Counted from the stretch's first letter, positions 1 through 5,329 are shown. The stretch: 5,438 nt of DNA from CAZIDL01 sp964537825 (GCA_964537825.1 CAZIDL010000109.1:1-5438); one strand, 5' to 3'. Made by a program: numbers and translations. The notes: generated from the letters alone by a model not told the origin.

Positions 1-191
1 TAACGGAGGTTCCCGATCAGGGGGAAATTCCGGCGTATGGTGTGTTGCCGTTGAAAAAGGTCGATGTACCCGATGATGTAGAGCGGAGAAAGGCACGCCA
101 ACGCGATCCACCAGCCCTTTGCGTGGAAAAGACCGAGGAGCCCGAAGAGGACCAGGATGAAAAGGGATATGAAGACGAAAGGGCGGCGCAT
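1..191 (-). CDS. FMN-binding glutamate synthase family protein, N-terminal part (runs off the left edge)
   Basis: Only the first 63 residues are in the window. They start at an ATG (191-189), and an in-frame TAG seven codons upstream limits any extension. Residues 5-24 and about 27-45 form two hydrophobic helices separated by HAKGWW. They are followed by a Q-x-x-H-x-I-x-R-N-F-P-x-x-G-x-L-R pattern (Q47, H50, R54, N55, P57, G60, R63). This arrangement of two membrane helices followed by the QxxHxIxRNFPxxGxxRY block is what I know from the start of FMN-binding glutamate synthase family proteins, stand-alone homologues of the GltB FMN domain. The two bases left at the edge (TA) fit the expected Tyr. 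The catalytic FMN and Fe-S regions lie outside the window, so the identification rests on this N-terminal signature. The substrate of these membrane-anchored versions is not settled. A TTTG/TANNTTAG promoter candidate lies immediately upstream. Confidence 0.8.
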   Translation of the reverse strand, partial: MRRPFVFISLFILVLFGLLGLFHAKGWWIALACLSPLYIIGYIDLFQRQHTIRRNFPLIGNLR

Positions 192-204
192 GACTCGTCC
201 AGCA

Positions 205-233
205 CTAAGCTAATAAACGTGTGCCGGTGCAAA
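205..233 (-). promoter_or_regulatory. Bacteroidota-type promoter candidate for the FMN-binding glutamate synthase gene
   Basis: Read on the minus strand, TTTG (233-230) is followed after 17 bases by TAGCTTAG (212-205). This is 7 of 8 to the Bacteroidota -7 element TANNTTTG, with spacing at the short end of the known range. Transcription would begin near 198, leaving a leader of only a few bases before the ATG at 191. The match is by eye. Confidence 0.4.
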
Positions 234-293
234 GGGTTCAGTCCTAGCTGCATCCTGCCCGATCGGAGCCTTCCCCTTTCTGTTATCCGAAGG

Positions 294-313
294 AGCTCTC
301 AAAAAGGGGAGCT
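294..313. terminator. Weak hairpin just after the rhodanese gene
   Basis: AGCTCTC (294-300) can pair with GGGAGCT (307-313), including one G-T pair, around a six-base A-rich loop. It sits directly past the stop codon of the minus-strand rhodanese lipoprotein gene. On the minus strand the T run is in the loop and not after the stem, so it is a poor intrinsic terminator in that direction. On the plus strand ATTTTA follows the stem, but no plus-strand gene ends here. Confidence 0.2.
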
Positions 314-316
314 ATT

Positions 317-844
317 TTACCGCTCGACCGGATGCCCGGGATCGATCCAATCCGCTTTGAGGCTGGTGTGGAGTCCGAGCAACTTGTGCTTTTTAAAGCC
401 CATCTCTTCCAGTAGGGAGAAGGCAGGTCGGATGTTGGGGCAATCCTCGAAGGGGCAGCAGCCACAGTAAATAACGAGCGAAGTGTCACGGGATAGGGAG
501 GAGAGCCTTTTGCGAAAAGCCCGAAGAGCGCTGTCCTTATGAGCCTCACCAAAATGTTCTGAATGCGGGATCATGGGGGATGGGCCGATGCAATGGATCA
601 GAGGAAGTTGGGCAGCGGAGTCGCGGATCATACCGGCCAGTTCGGATGGGGCCATAACTTGGTCCTTGTTCCAGGGGTCCGCCTTTTGCTTCGATCTTGA
701 TCCCTTCTGGTCCGCCTTTTCTGCTTTGCTCGTATCGTTCTTTTCAGCATCCCCGTTCTCGCTCGAGGGATCATTATCCGAAGGTCCGCAGGCGAAAAGG
801 AGAAGGGATAGCATAAGGGTCGAAAGGAGGGCATGGATTTTCAT
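317..844 (-). CDS. Rhodanese-like domain lipoprotein with a cysteine-rich active loop
   Basis: The 175-residue protein begins with a lipoprotein signal peptide (MKIH, then a hydrophobic run, then lipobox LFAC with Cys19 as the acylated residue). Residues 20-58 are a charged, low-complexity linker rich in D, E, K, S and N. The rest (about 62-175) is a rhodanese-like domain. Strand VIYC places Cys127 at the catalytic position, followed by G-C-C-P-F-E-D-C-P-N-I-R-P-A (Cys129, Cys130, Cys135) and a helix ending GF. The C-terminus has the D-W-I-D-P-G-H-P pattern. I recognise this YCGCCPF..CPNIRPA form as a Bacteroidota family of exported rhodanese-like proteins whose reaction is not defined. Sulfur transfer or thiol/metal handling in the envelope is inferred. 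The ATG at 844-842 is favoured because it begins the signal peptide directly and lies about 13 bases past the predicted transcription start. The vWA gene lies 164 bp upstream on the same strand. Confidence 0.85.
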   Translation of the reverse strand: MKIHALLSTLMLSLLLFACGPSDNDPSSENGDAEKNDTSKAEKADQKGSRSKQKADPWNKDQVMAPSELAGMIRDSAAQLPLIHCIGPSPMIPHSEHFGEAHKDSALRAFRKRLSSLSRDTSLVIYCGCCPFEDCPNIRPAFSLLEEMGFKKHKLLGLHTSLKADWIDPGHPVER

Positions 845-863
845 GGTCGCGCTTTTAGGATAA

Positions 864-871
864 CAAAGGTA
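864..871 (-). promoter_or_regulatory. -7 element TACCTTTG upstream of the rhodanese lipoprotein gene
   Basis: On the minus strand TACCTTTG (871-864) is an exact match to the Bacteroidota -7 consensus TANNTTTG. It predicts a transcript start near 857, about 13 bases before the ATG. No TTTG lies at the expected -33 distance, so only half of the promoter is supported. The box overlaps a motif that also occurs upstream of the vWA gene. Confidence 0.45.
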
Positions 872-903
872 TGGTTCCTTATTCAGGAGCTGCTCGATCG
901 TCT

Positions 904-1010
904 TTAAAGGAATAGCATGACCCTGATAAGAAGGGAGGCCGTTACGGTCAGAACGAAGGTTCAGGATCTTCCGGCTCTTCAGCCCACCTTTTGATTCTCC
1001 GGTTCAGGTC
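904..1010 (-). pseudogene. Possible frameshifted remnant of a small single-pass membrane protein
   Basis: Directly after the vWA gene, one minus-strand frame reads LNRRIKRWAEEPEDPEPSF and stops at TGA (950-948). A frame shifted by -1 continues as TVTASLLIRVMLFL and ends at TAA (906-904). Joined at PSF they give a coherent small protein: a basic and acidic cytosol-like segment, a PEP turn and a hydrophobic helix at the very C-terminus. One inserted base near 950 would unite them. There is no ATG, GTG or TTG start in the first frame before an upstream TAG that lies inside the vWA gene, so as it stands this cannot be a normal gene. It may be a decayed gene, a sequencing indel or chance. Confidence 0.25.
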
Positions 1011-2757
1011 AGTAGACCCTTTCCACTCCGTTCTCTTCTATAACGTATTCCGCACCCTGGATCTCGATGCGGTCCCCTTCGCTCATAGAAGAAAGGTCGC
1101 GAAGGTCGGATTCGATCGTGTGGAGACTGCCCTCGTTCTTTCGCACGAATTCCATGTAAGAGGGGTTGATCCCGCCTTTAGCTCCACAAAGGATAACGTG
1201 AACAGGTCGCTCCAGTTCAGACAGACGCTCCATATCGTGTGGGGTAGCGTAATTGTCCGCTATCATGACAACGTCCTTTACTTTGGGAGCGGCCTTGATC
1301 CCTTCGATAAGCCCTTCCAGGTTGTTCTCCGGCGTGTCACCACCACCTCCGAAGGCATCGAGAAAGAAGGTCTTAAGGCTGTCGAAAGTTTCGAGGGGTT
1401 GTTGATAGATCCGTTCGCTATCGTCGAACAAAGTGATATGCTGTGCAGTTGCCCTTGCTCGTTCCGTCTCGTACAGTCCTTTGAACCAAGCTAGCAATTG
1501 AGCGATATAAGGGGACATGCTTCCCGTCACATCGCAGACGATAAGCATATCATTCCAATGTTCCTTGTTCCGCTCCATAACTTTCAGAACGCTACAATCT
1601 TCGATATAACTGGGATCGTATCCTCCTGCTGAAAAGAAGGGATAGGAATACCCGCCCTTGTGCAACGTATCGAGGAGCTCGGATGAATAGAAGGGGTTGT
1701 TCTTGCTCGCTAATTCCTCGATCGTGACCCTTTTGATCGTGTCGATGAAGGTGGAAGGTCGGGCCTTGGAGAAATTCAGGCTCAGGATCACCTGGGTGAG
1801 GACCGGTTTCCCTTCGTGCTTCCCTGGTTCCCACAAAGGCATCCTTCGGAGCGCGCTCTTGATGGAATCCGAACAGGGATCCTCCTTCTTGTCGATCGCA
1901 GGGGCCATGATAGCTCCTGAAGGACTTACCAGAAAAGAGGCTTTGAGCATCTCGAGGCCTCCCTCTTCTTCAAGAGCTGCTTTGTTAGGGCATCGGACCT
2001 GCTTGGATAGGTGATTGAAGAATTTGAACCTTCCTCCTTCGAAGCTCGGGGCGGTCCCGAAAGAAGTGCTCGCTGCCTTGGGTTCCATTCCGGCTATCTC
2101 GGCAGCACTGGCCTCGGTATAGTCCTTTATTTCAGACCCGGTATCAGGGGGTGTTTTTTTGCTTTTCCCGGTCTTACTAGAGCTCGATCTTTTGCCTCCC
2201 TTGCTGCTTACCGCGTCACTTACTTCTTTGGAGCACCGTTTTGTGACCTTTGAAAAAGCATCCGCTCCGCTGACCGTTTTTCGAAGGAACTTCCGTTCCT
2301 TTTCCAGCGTGGCCTTTTCTCCAGAAGGTCGGAGCGTGATCCGGAAGCCGTGGAAATATCCGCGCCCTTCTTCCGGAGAGGAGGCCCCGGTCTGCACCAC
2401 TTTTCGCCATTCGATCGTCGGATCCTCCACCAGGCGTGGCATTTTTTCCTTCAGTTCCTTCAATCTTTTGCGGTTCAATTTTCTCTGATCGAAGGAGCTG
2501 ACCTCAGCATAGCTCGTGTACACAAAATCGATCCCCAAAACGACCCTTCCCTCGATATCGTCCAACCTTTTGAGCTTTTGAAGTTCTTCCGAGCCGTATT
2601 CGTTCGGAAGGAATACTTTATTCTTCGAGGGGATCACTTTGATCCGGTTCAGTTCCACCGTTCTCGCCTCAAGGATATGCTCCATACGGTCCCCTTTAGC
2701 GAATAAGGGGGGCGACTGAAGGAAGAAGAGGATGGAAAATGCGATCGTACGGATCAT
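1009..2757 (-). CDS. Exported protein with a TonB C-terminal-like domain and a von Willebrand factor A domain
   Basis: The product has 582 residues. It starts at the ATG at 2757-2755, which begins a clean signal peptide (MIRT, hydrophobic core, PLFA then KG at 20/21). An ATG at 2808 would add 17 polar residues. Residues 21-185 are an unrecognised conserved-looking region with FLPNEYG, LDDIEGRVVLGIDFVYTSY, W117, and EEGRGYFHGF. Residues 186-210 are a K/S/T/P-rich linker. Residues 243-330 resemble a TonB C-terminal domain (ASFLVSPSGAI, then ALRRMPLWEPGKHEGKPV, ending in a beta strand). Residues 402-560 are a vWA domain with the metal-ion-dependent adhesion site: D409-V-T411-G-S413, GGGGDTPEN with T475, and D501 in VVMIADNYA. 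All metal ligands are present, so divalent-cation binding is likely. There is no transmembrane anchor after the signal peptide, so it probably acts in the periplasm or beyond. Its ligand and partners are unknown. Confidence 0.85.
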   Translation of the reverse strand: MIRTIAFSILFFLQSPPLFAKGDRMEHILEARTVELNRIKVIPSKNKVFLPNEYGSEELQKLKRLDDIEGRVVLGIDFVYTSYAEVSSFDQRKLNRKRLKELKEKMPRLVEDPTIEWRKVVQTGASSPEEGRGYFHGFRITLRPSGEKATLEKERKFLRKTVSGADAFSKVTKRCSKEVSDAVSSKGGKRSSSSKTGKSKKTPPDTGSEIKDYTEASAAEIAGMEPKAASTSFGTAPSFEGGRFKFFNHLSKQVRCPNKAALEEEGGLEMLKASFLVSPSGAIMAPAIDKKEDPCSDSIKSALRRMPLWEPGKHEGKPVLTQVILSLNFSKARPSTFIDTIKRVTIEELASKNNPFYSSELLDTLHKGGYSYPFFSAGGYDPSYIEDCSVLKVMERNKEHWNDMLIVCDVTGSMSPYIAQLLAWFKGLYETERARATAQHITLFDDSERIYQQPLETFDSLKTFFLDAFGGGGDTPENNLEGLIEGIKAAPKVKDVVMIADNYATPHDMERLSELERPVHVILCGAKGGINPSYMEFVRKNEGSLHTIESDLRDLSSMSEGDRIEIQGAEYVIEENGVERVY

Positions 2758-2953
2758 GCCAGTTACTTTTTGAGGCTTACGCCCTCCCGAATATACTGGA
2801 AAAGCCAATGCTTATGGCTATGGTACTTCTTCTAAAGGTGGTTCCTTCATCTTAATGGAAGGGGAGCCCATCGAACTTCGAGCGGGATCATGCAAAAAGG
2901 GAAGTCTTCATATCTTAGCTTTCATTGGGATCAAAGTGCCAATGATACTTCCA
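2758..2953. promoter_or_regulatory. Divergent intergenic region between the vWA gene and the lipoprotein pair
   Basis: About 196 bases separate the two opposing start codons, so both promoters should lie here. On the plus strand TAGCTTTC (2916-2923) is 7 of 8 to the -7 consensus and would start transcription shortly before the ATGs at 2942 and 2954. On the minus strand TATATTCG (2798-2791) is a weaker candidate for the vWA gene. Neither has a TTTG at -33. A small dyad AGCCA (2803-2807) / TGGCT (2815-2819) lies between them. Assignments are tentative. Confidence 0.3.
2834..2847. repeat. Copy of an AAAGGT..GGTTCCTT motif shared with 865-880
   Basis: AAAGGTGGTTCCTT here and the 16-base version with an extra AT at 865-880 differ only by that two-base insertion. 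Both lie upstream of minus-strand genes (vWA and rhodanese), and the 865-880 copy overlaps the -7 box. Each contains AAGG and CCTT in inverted orientation. This could be a shared operator or coincidence. Confidence 0.25.
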
Positions 2954-3349
2954 ATGGAGCTTATTAATTCCTCCCTTTTCTTTTCCCCCCGAGCATTGCT
3001 CACGGTCTCCTTCTTTATTCTCTTCTGCACTTCATGCTTGGTGCCGAAGGAGAAATTGGAGACGGCCAAGGAAAAGAACGATAAGCTGAGAAAGGAGAAC
3101 GAAGAGATCGCGCTCAAATACCATGACCTTAAAAAGAAGGTGAATGAGTTGGAAGCAACGAATTCGAGGTTGAAGGAGGATAGGAAAGAGCTCACGAAAA
3201 GTCTGAAAGAACTCAGAGGCATCGCCAGGGAATACAAGAGCTTGAAAAAGGACATGAAACGGCTTCAAAAGCGTTACGAGGATACCAGGAAAGCCCTGGA
3301 GGGGTGTCGGGAGACGAAGGGAGAATTGAAAGATATCGTTTGCCAATGA
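2954..3349 (+). CDS. Small coiled-coil lipoprotein, first of a tandem pair
   Basis: The chosen start (ATG 2954) gives 131 residues with a hydrophobic segment (ALLTVSFFILF) before a C-T-S-C lipobox, with Cys28 as the lipidated residue. ATG at 2942 would add four residues, and ATG at 2855 would add 33 that do not look like a signal peptide. The mature part is almost wholly charged and helical. From residue 33 to about 115 it has heptad-like spacing of L, V and I among many K, E and R, so a long coiled coil is expected. Cys118 and Cys130 remain at the C-terminus, which ends LKDIVCQ. There is no acidic export tract after Cys28, which suggests retention on the inner face of the outer membrane. The size and rod-like form recall Braun-type lipoproteins or the linker of OmpA-type lipoproteins without the peptidoglycan-binding domain, but there is no proven homology. 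The next gene touches its stop codon. Confidence 0.75.
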   Translation: MELINSSLFFSPRALLTVSFFILFCTSCLVPKEKLETAKEKNDKLRKENEEIALKYHDLKKKVNELEATNSRLKEDRKELTKSLKELRGIAREYKSLKKDMKRLQKRYEDTRKALEGCRETKGELKDIVCQ

Positions 3350-3351
3350 TG
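3346..3351 (+). promoter_or_regulatory. Stop/start overlap between the two lipoprotein genes
   Basis: The stop TGA (3347-3349) of the first lipoprotein gene is interlocked with two ATGs (3346-3348 and 3349-3351) in the frame of the second. Ribosomes ending on the first gene could restart here or at the ATG at 3367. The layout shows that the two genes form one operon and may be translationally coupled. Confidence 0.5.
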
Positions 3352-3366
3352 GACCGATCTGGAAAT

Positions 3367-3756
3367 ATGAAAGGCAAGCGTCGCCTCTTTTGGCTATTCC
3401 CAATCGCTCTCTTCGCTTCGTTCATTTCCGCTTGCGTTCCGAAGAGCGAGTTAGCAGAAGCTAAGGCGAGCATTCGCGAATGCAAGGAGCGAAAGGACAG
3501 TTTGCTTGAGGTCAACGAAAAGCTGAAGAACGAGAACGCTTCGCTCAAGAAGCTCAATGAAAAGTTGCGGCCGCCGGATAGCCTGAAAAAGGAGCTGGGA
3601 ATTCTAAGAGCTACCGTCGATTCCCTTCAGGCCAGGAACCGCACCTTGAACGATTCCCTGGAAGCCCTTCGGGACCTTATGAAGAGTCAGAGAAAGAACC
3701 TTGGGGAGGTCTATGAGGAACACAACCAGATGAAAGCCATCATCTGCGATTGGTGA
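3367..3756 (+). CDS. Small coiled-coil lipoprotein, second of a tandem pair
   Basis: The start at ATG 3367 gives 129 residues with a textbook lipoprotein signal: MKGKRR, a hydrophobic core, then I-S-A-C with Cys23 lipidated. Starts at 3346 or 3349, overlapping the upstream stop codon, would add six or seven residues. The mature sequence is helical with regular L/V/I spacing from about 27 to 67, a break at P69-P70, and a second heptad region from about 72 to 115. Cys39 and Cys127 are the other cysteines, and the protein ends MKAIICDW. It shares with its upstream neighbour the start of the mature protein (C-x-V-P-K..L..AK, where the neighbour has one extra residue after Cys) and the end ([LM]-K-x-I-[VI]-C). 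The two are therefore probably diverged duplicates. An outer-membrane rod or spacer is inferred; no enzymatic domain is visible. Confidence 0.8.
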   Translation: MKGKRRLFWLFPIALFASFISACVPKSELAEAKASIRECKERKDSLLEVNEKLKNENASLKKLNEKLRPPDSLKKELGILRATVDSLQARNRTLNDSLEALRDLMKSQRKNLGEVYEEHNQMKAIICDW

Positions 3757-3782
3757 TCCGTCGTTCATCTCTCTATTTGACG

Positions 3783-3917
3783 ATGTATGGAAAGCCTTTT
3801 CTAGGATCGGCCGGAAAGAAGGTTGTTCTTGGACCCTATTTTTTCCTTAAAGGCGATGGCTTTGTCATGAAGGCCCCTTTTACCCGACCCCTTGGTAAAA
3901 AGATCTTTGATGCTTAA
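3783..3917 (+). CDS. Possible 44-residue small ORF overlapping the start of the beta-barrel gene
   Basis: From ATG 3783 a frame runs through 44 sense codons to TAA (3915-3917), beginning MYGKPFLGSAGKKVVLG and ending GKKIFDA. It is rich in Gly, Lys and Phe and has a net positive charge. It overlaps the ATG of the barrel gene (3910) by eight bases. It has no good ribosome binding site, no signal peptide and no family I recognise. A hairpin-forming inverted repeat lies in its last third. It may be a translated leader coupled to the barrel gene, or an open frame by chance in a short leader. Confidence 0.25.
   Translation: MYGKPFLGSAGKKVVLGPYFFLKGDGFVMKAPFTRPLGKKIFDA
3878..3900. promoter_or_regulatory. 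Perfect 7-bp inverted repeat just before the beta-barrel gene
   Basis: TTTTACC (3878-3884) and GGTAAAA (3894-3900) are exact complements around a nine-base loop, ending ten bases before the ATG at 3910. As DNA it could be an operator. As RNA it could form a hairpin that partly covers the translation start region. No protein or ligand can be assigned. Confidence 0.35.
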
Positions 3918-4785
3918 AAGGTCGCTCCTCTTCCTTTTATTTTCGATCCTCGTTGTCCCTGGCCGTCCCGCATGGCCTCAGGGAGAGGGGGGTGGTTATT
4001 TTAACCTCTCATTCACTTATCTCAAGTATCACGAGTTGATCAGTGATGTGGACCTGGAGAATGGTTTTCAGCACCATGGTCTGAAGCGGGCCGTGTCTGA
4101 CCATACGCTCAATGCTTATATGGAATATGGGGTGAGCGATCGGTTCACGGCCTTGGCTGACGTTCCATACAAGTTCCTCAGCACGGGGAATGAGTTGATG
4201 AAAGCGCCGCACGATCCGTATCCCGAGGATACCGTTGAAGCCGGCAGGCTTCAGGCTTTGGGGAATGTACGCCTTGGGGGACGTTACCTTCTTTCCCGTG
4301 GTGATTTTCTATGGTCCGCTCAGCTTATGCTCGGCATGAAGAGCGCTTCCTATCATAATGCCACCGGCCTCCGCTCAGGTTATGATGCATGGTACGCTAC
4401 GCCCCGTATCCAGGTCGGGAAAGGATGGGGAAAGACCTATTTCAAAGCTTCTTTGGGTTATCGCTATAAGACGAACGGTTATGCCAACGATCTGATCTCG
4501 GACAACGAGTTCGGATACAAATGGCAGCGGGGAGCGGAAAAGGCGACTTGGTTCATCTTTACGATGGGGGCTCAAATACCGCTGAGTGCAGGAAAATATT
4601 CGGACAGGAACAGCATTCATACTGGGACCTATCGGAATGGGGAAGGTTTTGTGGACCCTGGATTGAAGATCAATCACGACATCTCGAAAGGGCTCACCCT
4701 TAATATTGCGGCTATCGGAGCGATATGGGCCCGGTACGGAGGGAACAATATGACCTATACGGCCGGTCTTGCTTATGATTGGTGA
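3910..4785 (+). CDS. Outer-membrane beta-barrel protein resembling the MetA-like (phenol degradation) transporter family
   Basis: The ATG at 3910 gives 291 residues and a signal peptide (MLKR, hydrophobic LLFLLFSILVV, cleavage somewhere near 21-25). An in-frame TTG at 3892 would add six residues and seems less likely. The mature protein is made of alternating strands with many aromatic and Gly residues. Examples are LNAYMEYGVSDRFTALADVPYKF (split here at residues 67-89), LGNVRLGGRYLL (118-129), TYFKASLGYRYKTNGY (176-191) and a last strand YTAGLAYDW that ends in an aromatic residue, as outer-membrane barrels do. The YMEYGVSDRFT...DVPY and NVRLGGRYLL blocks resemble the family named after MetA of phenol degradation (PF13557). 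Many members are uncharacterised barrels, so no substrate should be inferred from the name. A 12-14 strand barrel would fit the length. It follows the lipoprotein pair by 153 bases. Confidence 0.75.
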   Translation: MLKRSLLFLLFSILVVPGRPAWPQGEGGGYFNLSFTYLKYHELISDVDLENGFQHHGLKRAVSDHTLNAYMEYGVSDRFTALADVPYKFLSTGNELMKAPHDPYPEDTVEAGRLQALGNVRLGGRYLLSRGDFLWSAQLMLGMKSASYHNATGLRSGYDAWYATPRIQVGKGWGKTYFKASLGYRYKTNGYANDLISDNEFGYKWQRGAEKATWFIFTMGAQIPLSAGKYSDRNSIHTGTYRNGEGFVDPGLKINHDISKGLTLNIAAIGAIWARYGGNNMTYTAGLAYDW

Positions 4786-4846
4786 GAACAGGGTGGTGTG
4801 AATGAAAAAGCTCGTACCTTGTGGGGGTTTTATCATTCGCAGCAAC

Positions 4847-5329
4847 ATGGAAAACCAGCAAGACCAAGCCCTAAGGGATCGTCTTATCGCTCATATAGAG
4901 GGCGGTGAAGCGTTCCTCAACATGGAGCATCTCCTCGAACGAATGCCCTATGAACGATTGAGTGAAAGGCCTGATGGACTTCCCTATTCCTTTTATGAGC
5001 TTTTTTACCACGTTTTCCTTGCACAAAGGGATCTGCTCGAGTATTCGAAGGATTCCCGTTTTGAGTCGCCATCCTGGCCCGAAGGCTATTGGCCTTCAAG
5101 AACGGGGCCTTCGAGCAAGGATGAATGGGAAGAGCTTCAGGACGCTTTCTTCAAAGACCGGGCGGCTTTCAAGGAACTGCTGCGGGATCCACAACAAGGT
5201 CTTCAGGAGCCTTTTCTGAACGGTACTGGCCATACACTTTTCAGACAGGCCTTGCTCGTCATCGAGCACGCTGCTTATCATATCGGACAATTGTGGATCA
5301 TCATGCGCCGTTTAGGGTTGCATTCCTAA
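4847..5329 (+). CDS. DinB-superfamily protein (metal-dependent four-helix bundle)
   Basis: The 160-residue product starts at ATG 4847. ATG 4802, only 16 bases after the barrel gene, would add 15 residues (MKKLVPCGG...) that do not look like the family. The fold's three-histidine metal site is visible: His55 in helix two (ELFYHVFLAQRDLLEY), and His141 and His145 in an H-x3-H motif (EHAAYHIGQL). PEGYWP at 78-83 and the ending RRLG are typical of a Bacteroidota subgroup of DinB-like proteins. Members of the superfamily include thiol-dependent enzymes such as bacillithiol or mycothiol S-transferases, but most are uncharacterised, and the name does not imply a DNA-damage role here. There is no signal peptide, so it should be cytoplasmic, unlike the genes before it. 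It may be co-transcribed with the barrel gene. The start codon is the main uncertainty. Confidence 0.85.
   Translation: MENQQDQALRDRLIAHIEGGEAFLNMEHLLERMPYERLSERPDGLPYSFYELFYHVFLAQRDLLEYSKDSRFESPSWPEGYWPSRTGPSSKDEWEELQDAFFKDRAAFKELLRDPQQGLQEPFLNGTGHTLFRQALLVIEHAAYHIGQLWIIMRRLGLHS

Noticed and set aside
42..470. Plus-strand open frame of 142 codons at the left edge
   Set aside because: It runs antisense to the FMN-binding glutamate synthase N-terminus and the rhodanese gene, both with recognisable motifs. Its own translation has no signature.
283..784. Repeated 11-mer TTATCCGAAGG at 283-293 and 774-784
   Set aside because: One copy lies within the coding linker of the rhodanese gene and the other between genes. 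There is no dyad or spacing pattern, so it is probably chance.
971..984. GGCT-CTTC-AGCC mini-hairpin after the vWA gene as a terminator
   Set aside because: The stem has only four base pairs and no T run on either side.
917..994. Plus-strand 25-codon frame starting at ATG 917
   Set aside because: It is short, has no ribosome binding site or motif, and is opposite a more coherent minus-strand reading.
991..1494. Plus-strand open frame of 167 codons
   Set aside because: It is antisense to the vWA domain coding region, whose MIDAS motifs are clear. The frame stays open because of codon bias in the real gene.
3032..3403. Minus-strand open frames across the lipoprotein pair
   Set aside because: They are shadows of the K/E/L-rich coiled coils, which give long F/L/S-rich frames on the other strand.
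4802..4846. Longer start for the DinB protein at ATG 4802
   Set aside because: The added 15 residues do not fit the family N-terminus, whereas ATG 4847 starts directly before the first helix. It cannot be excluded, because a GGTGG stretch precedes 4802.
4375..4848. Minus-strand open frame of 157 codons opposite the barrel gene
   Set aside because: The plus-strand barrel has a signal peptide, beta strands and a terminal aromatic residue. The antisense frame has no recognisable features.
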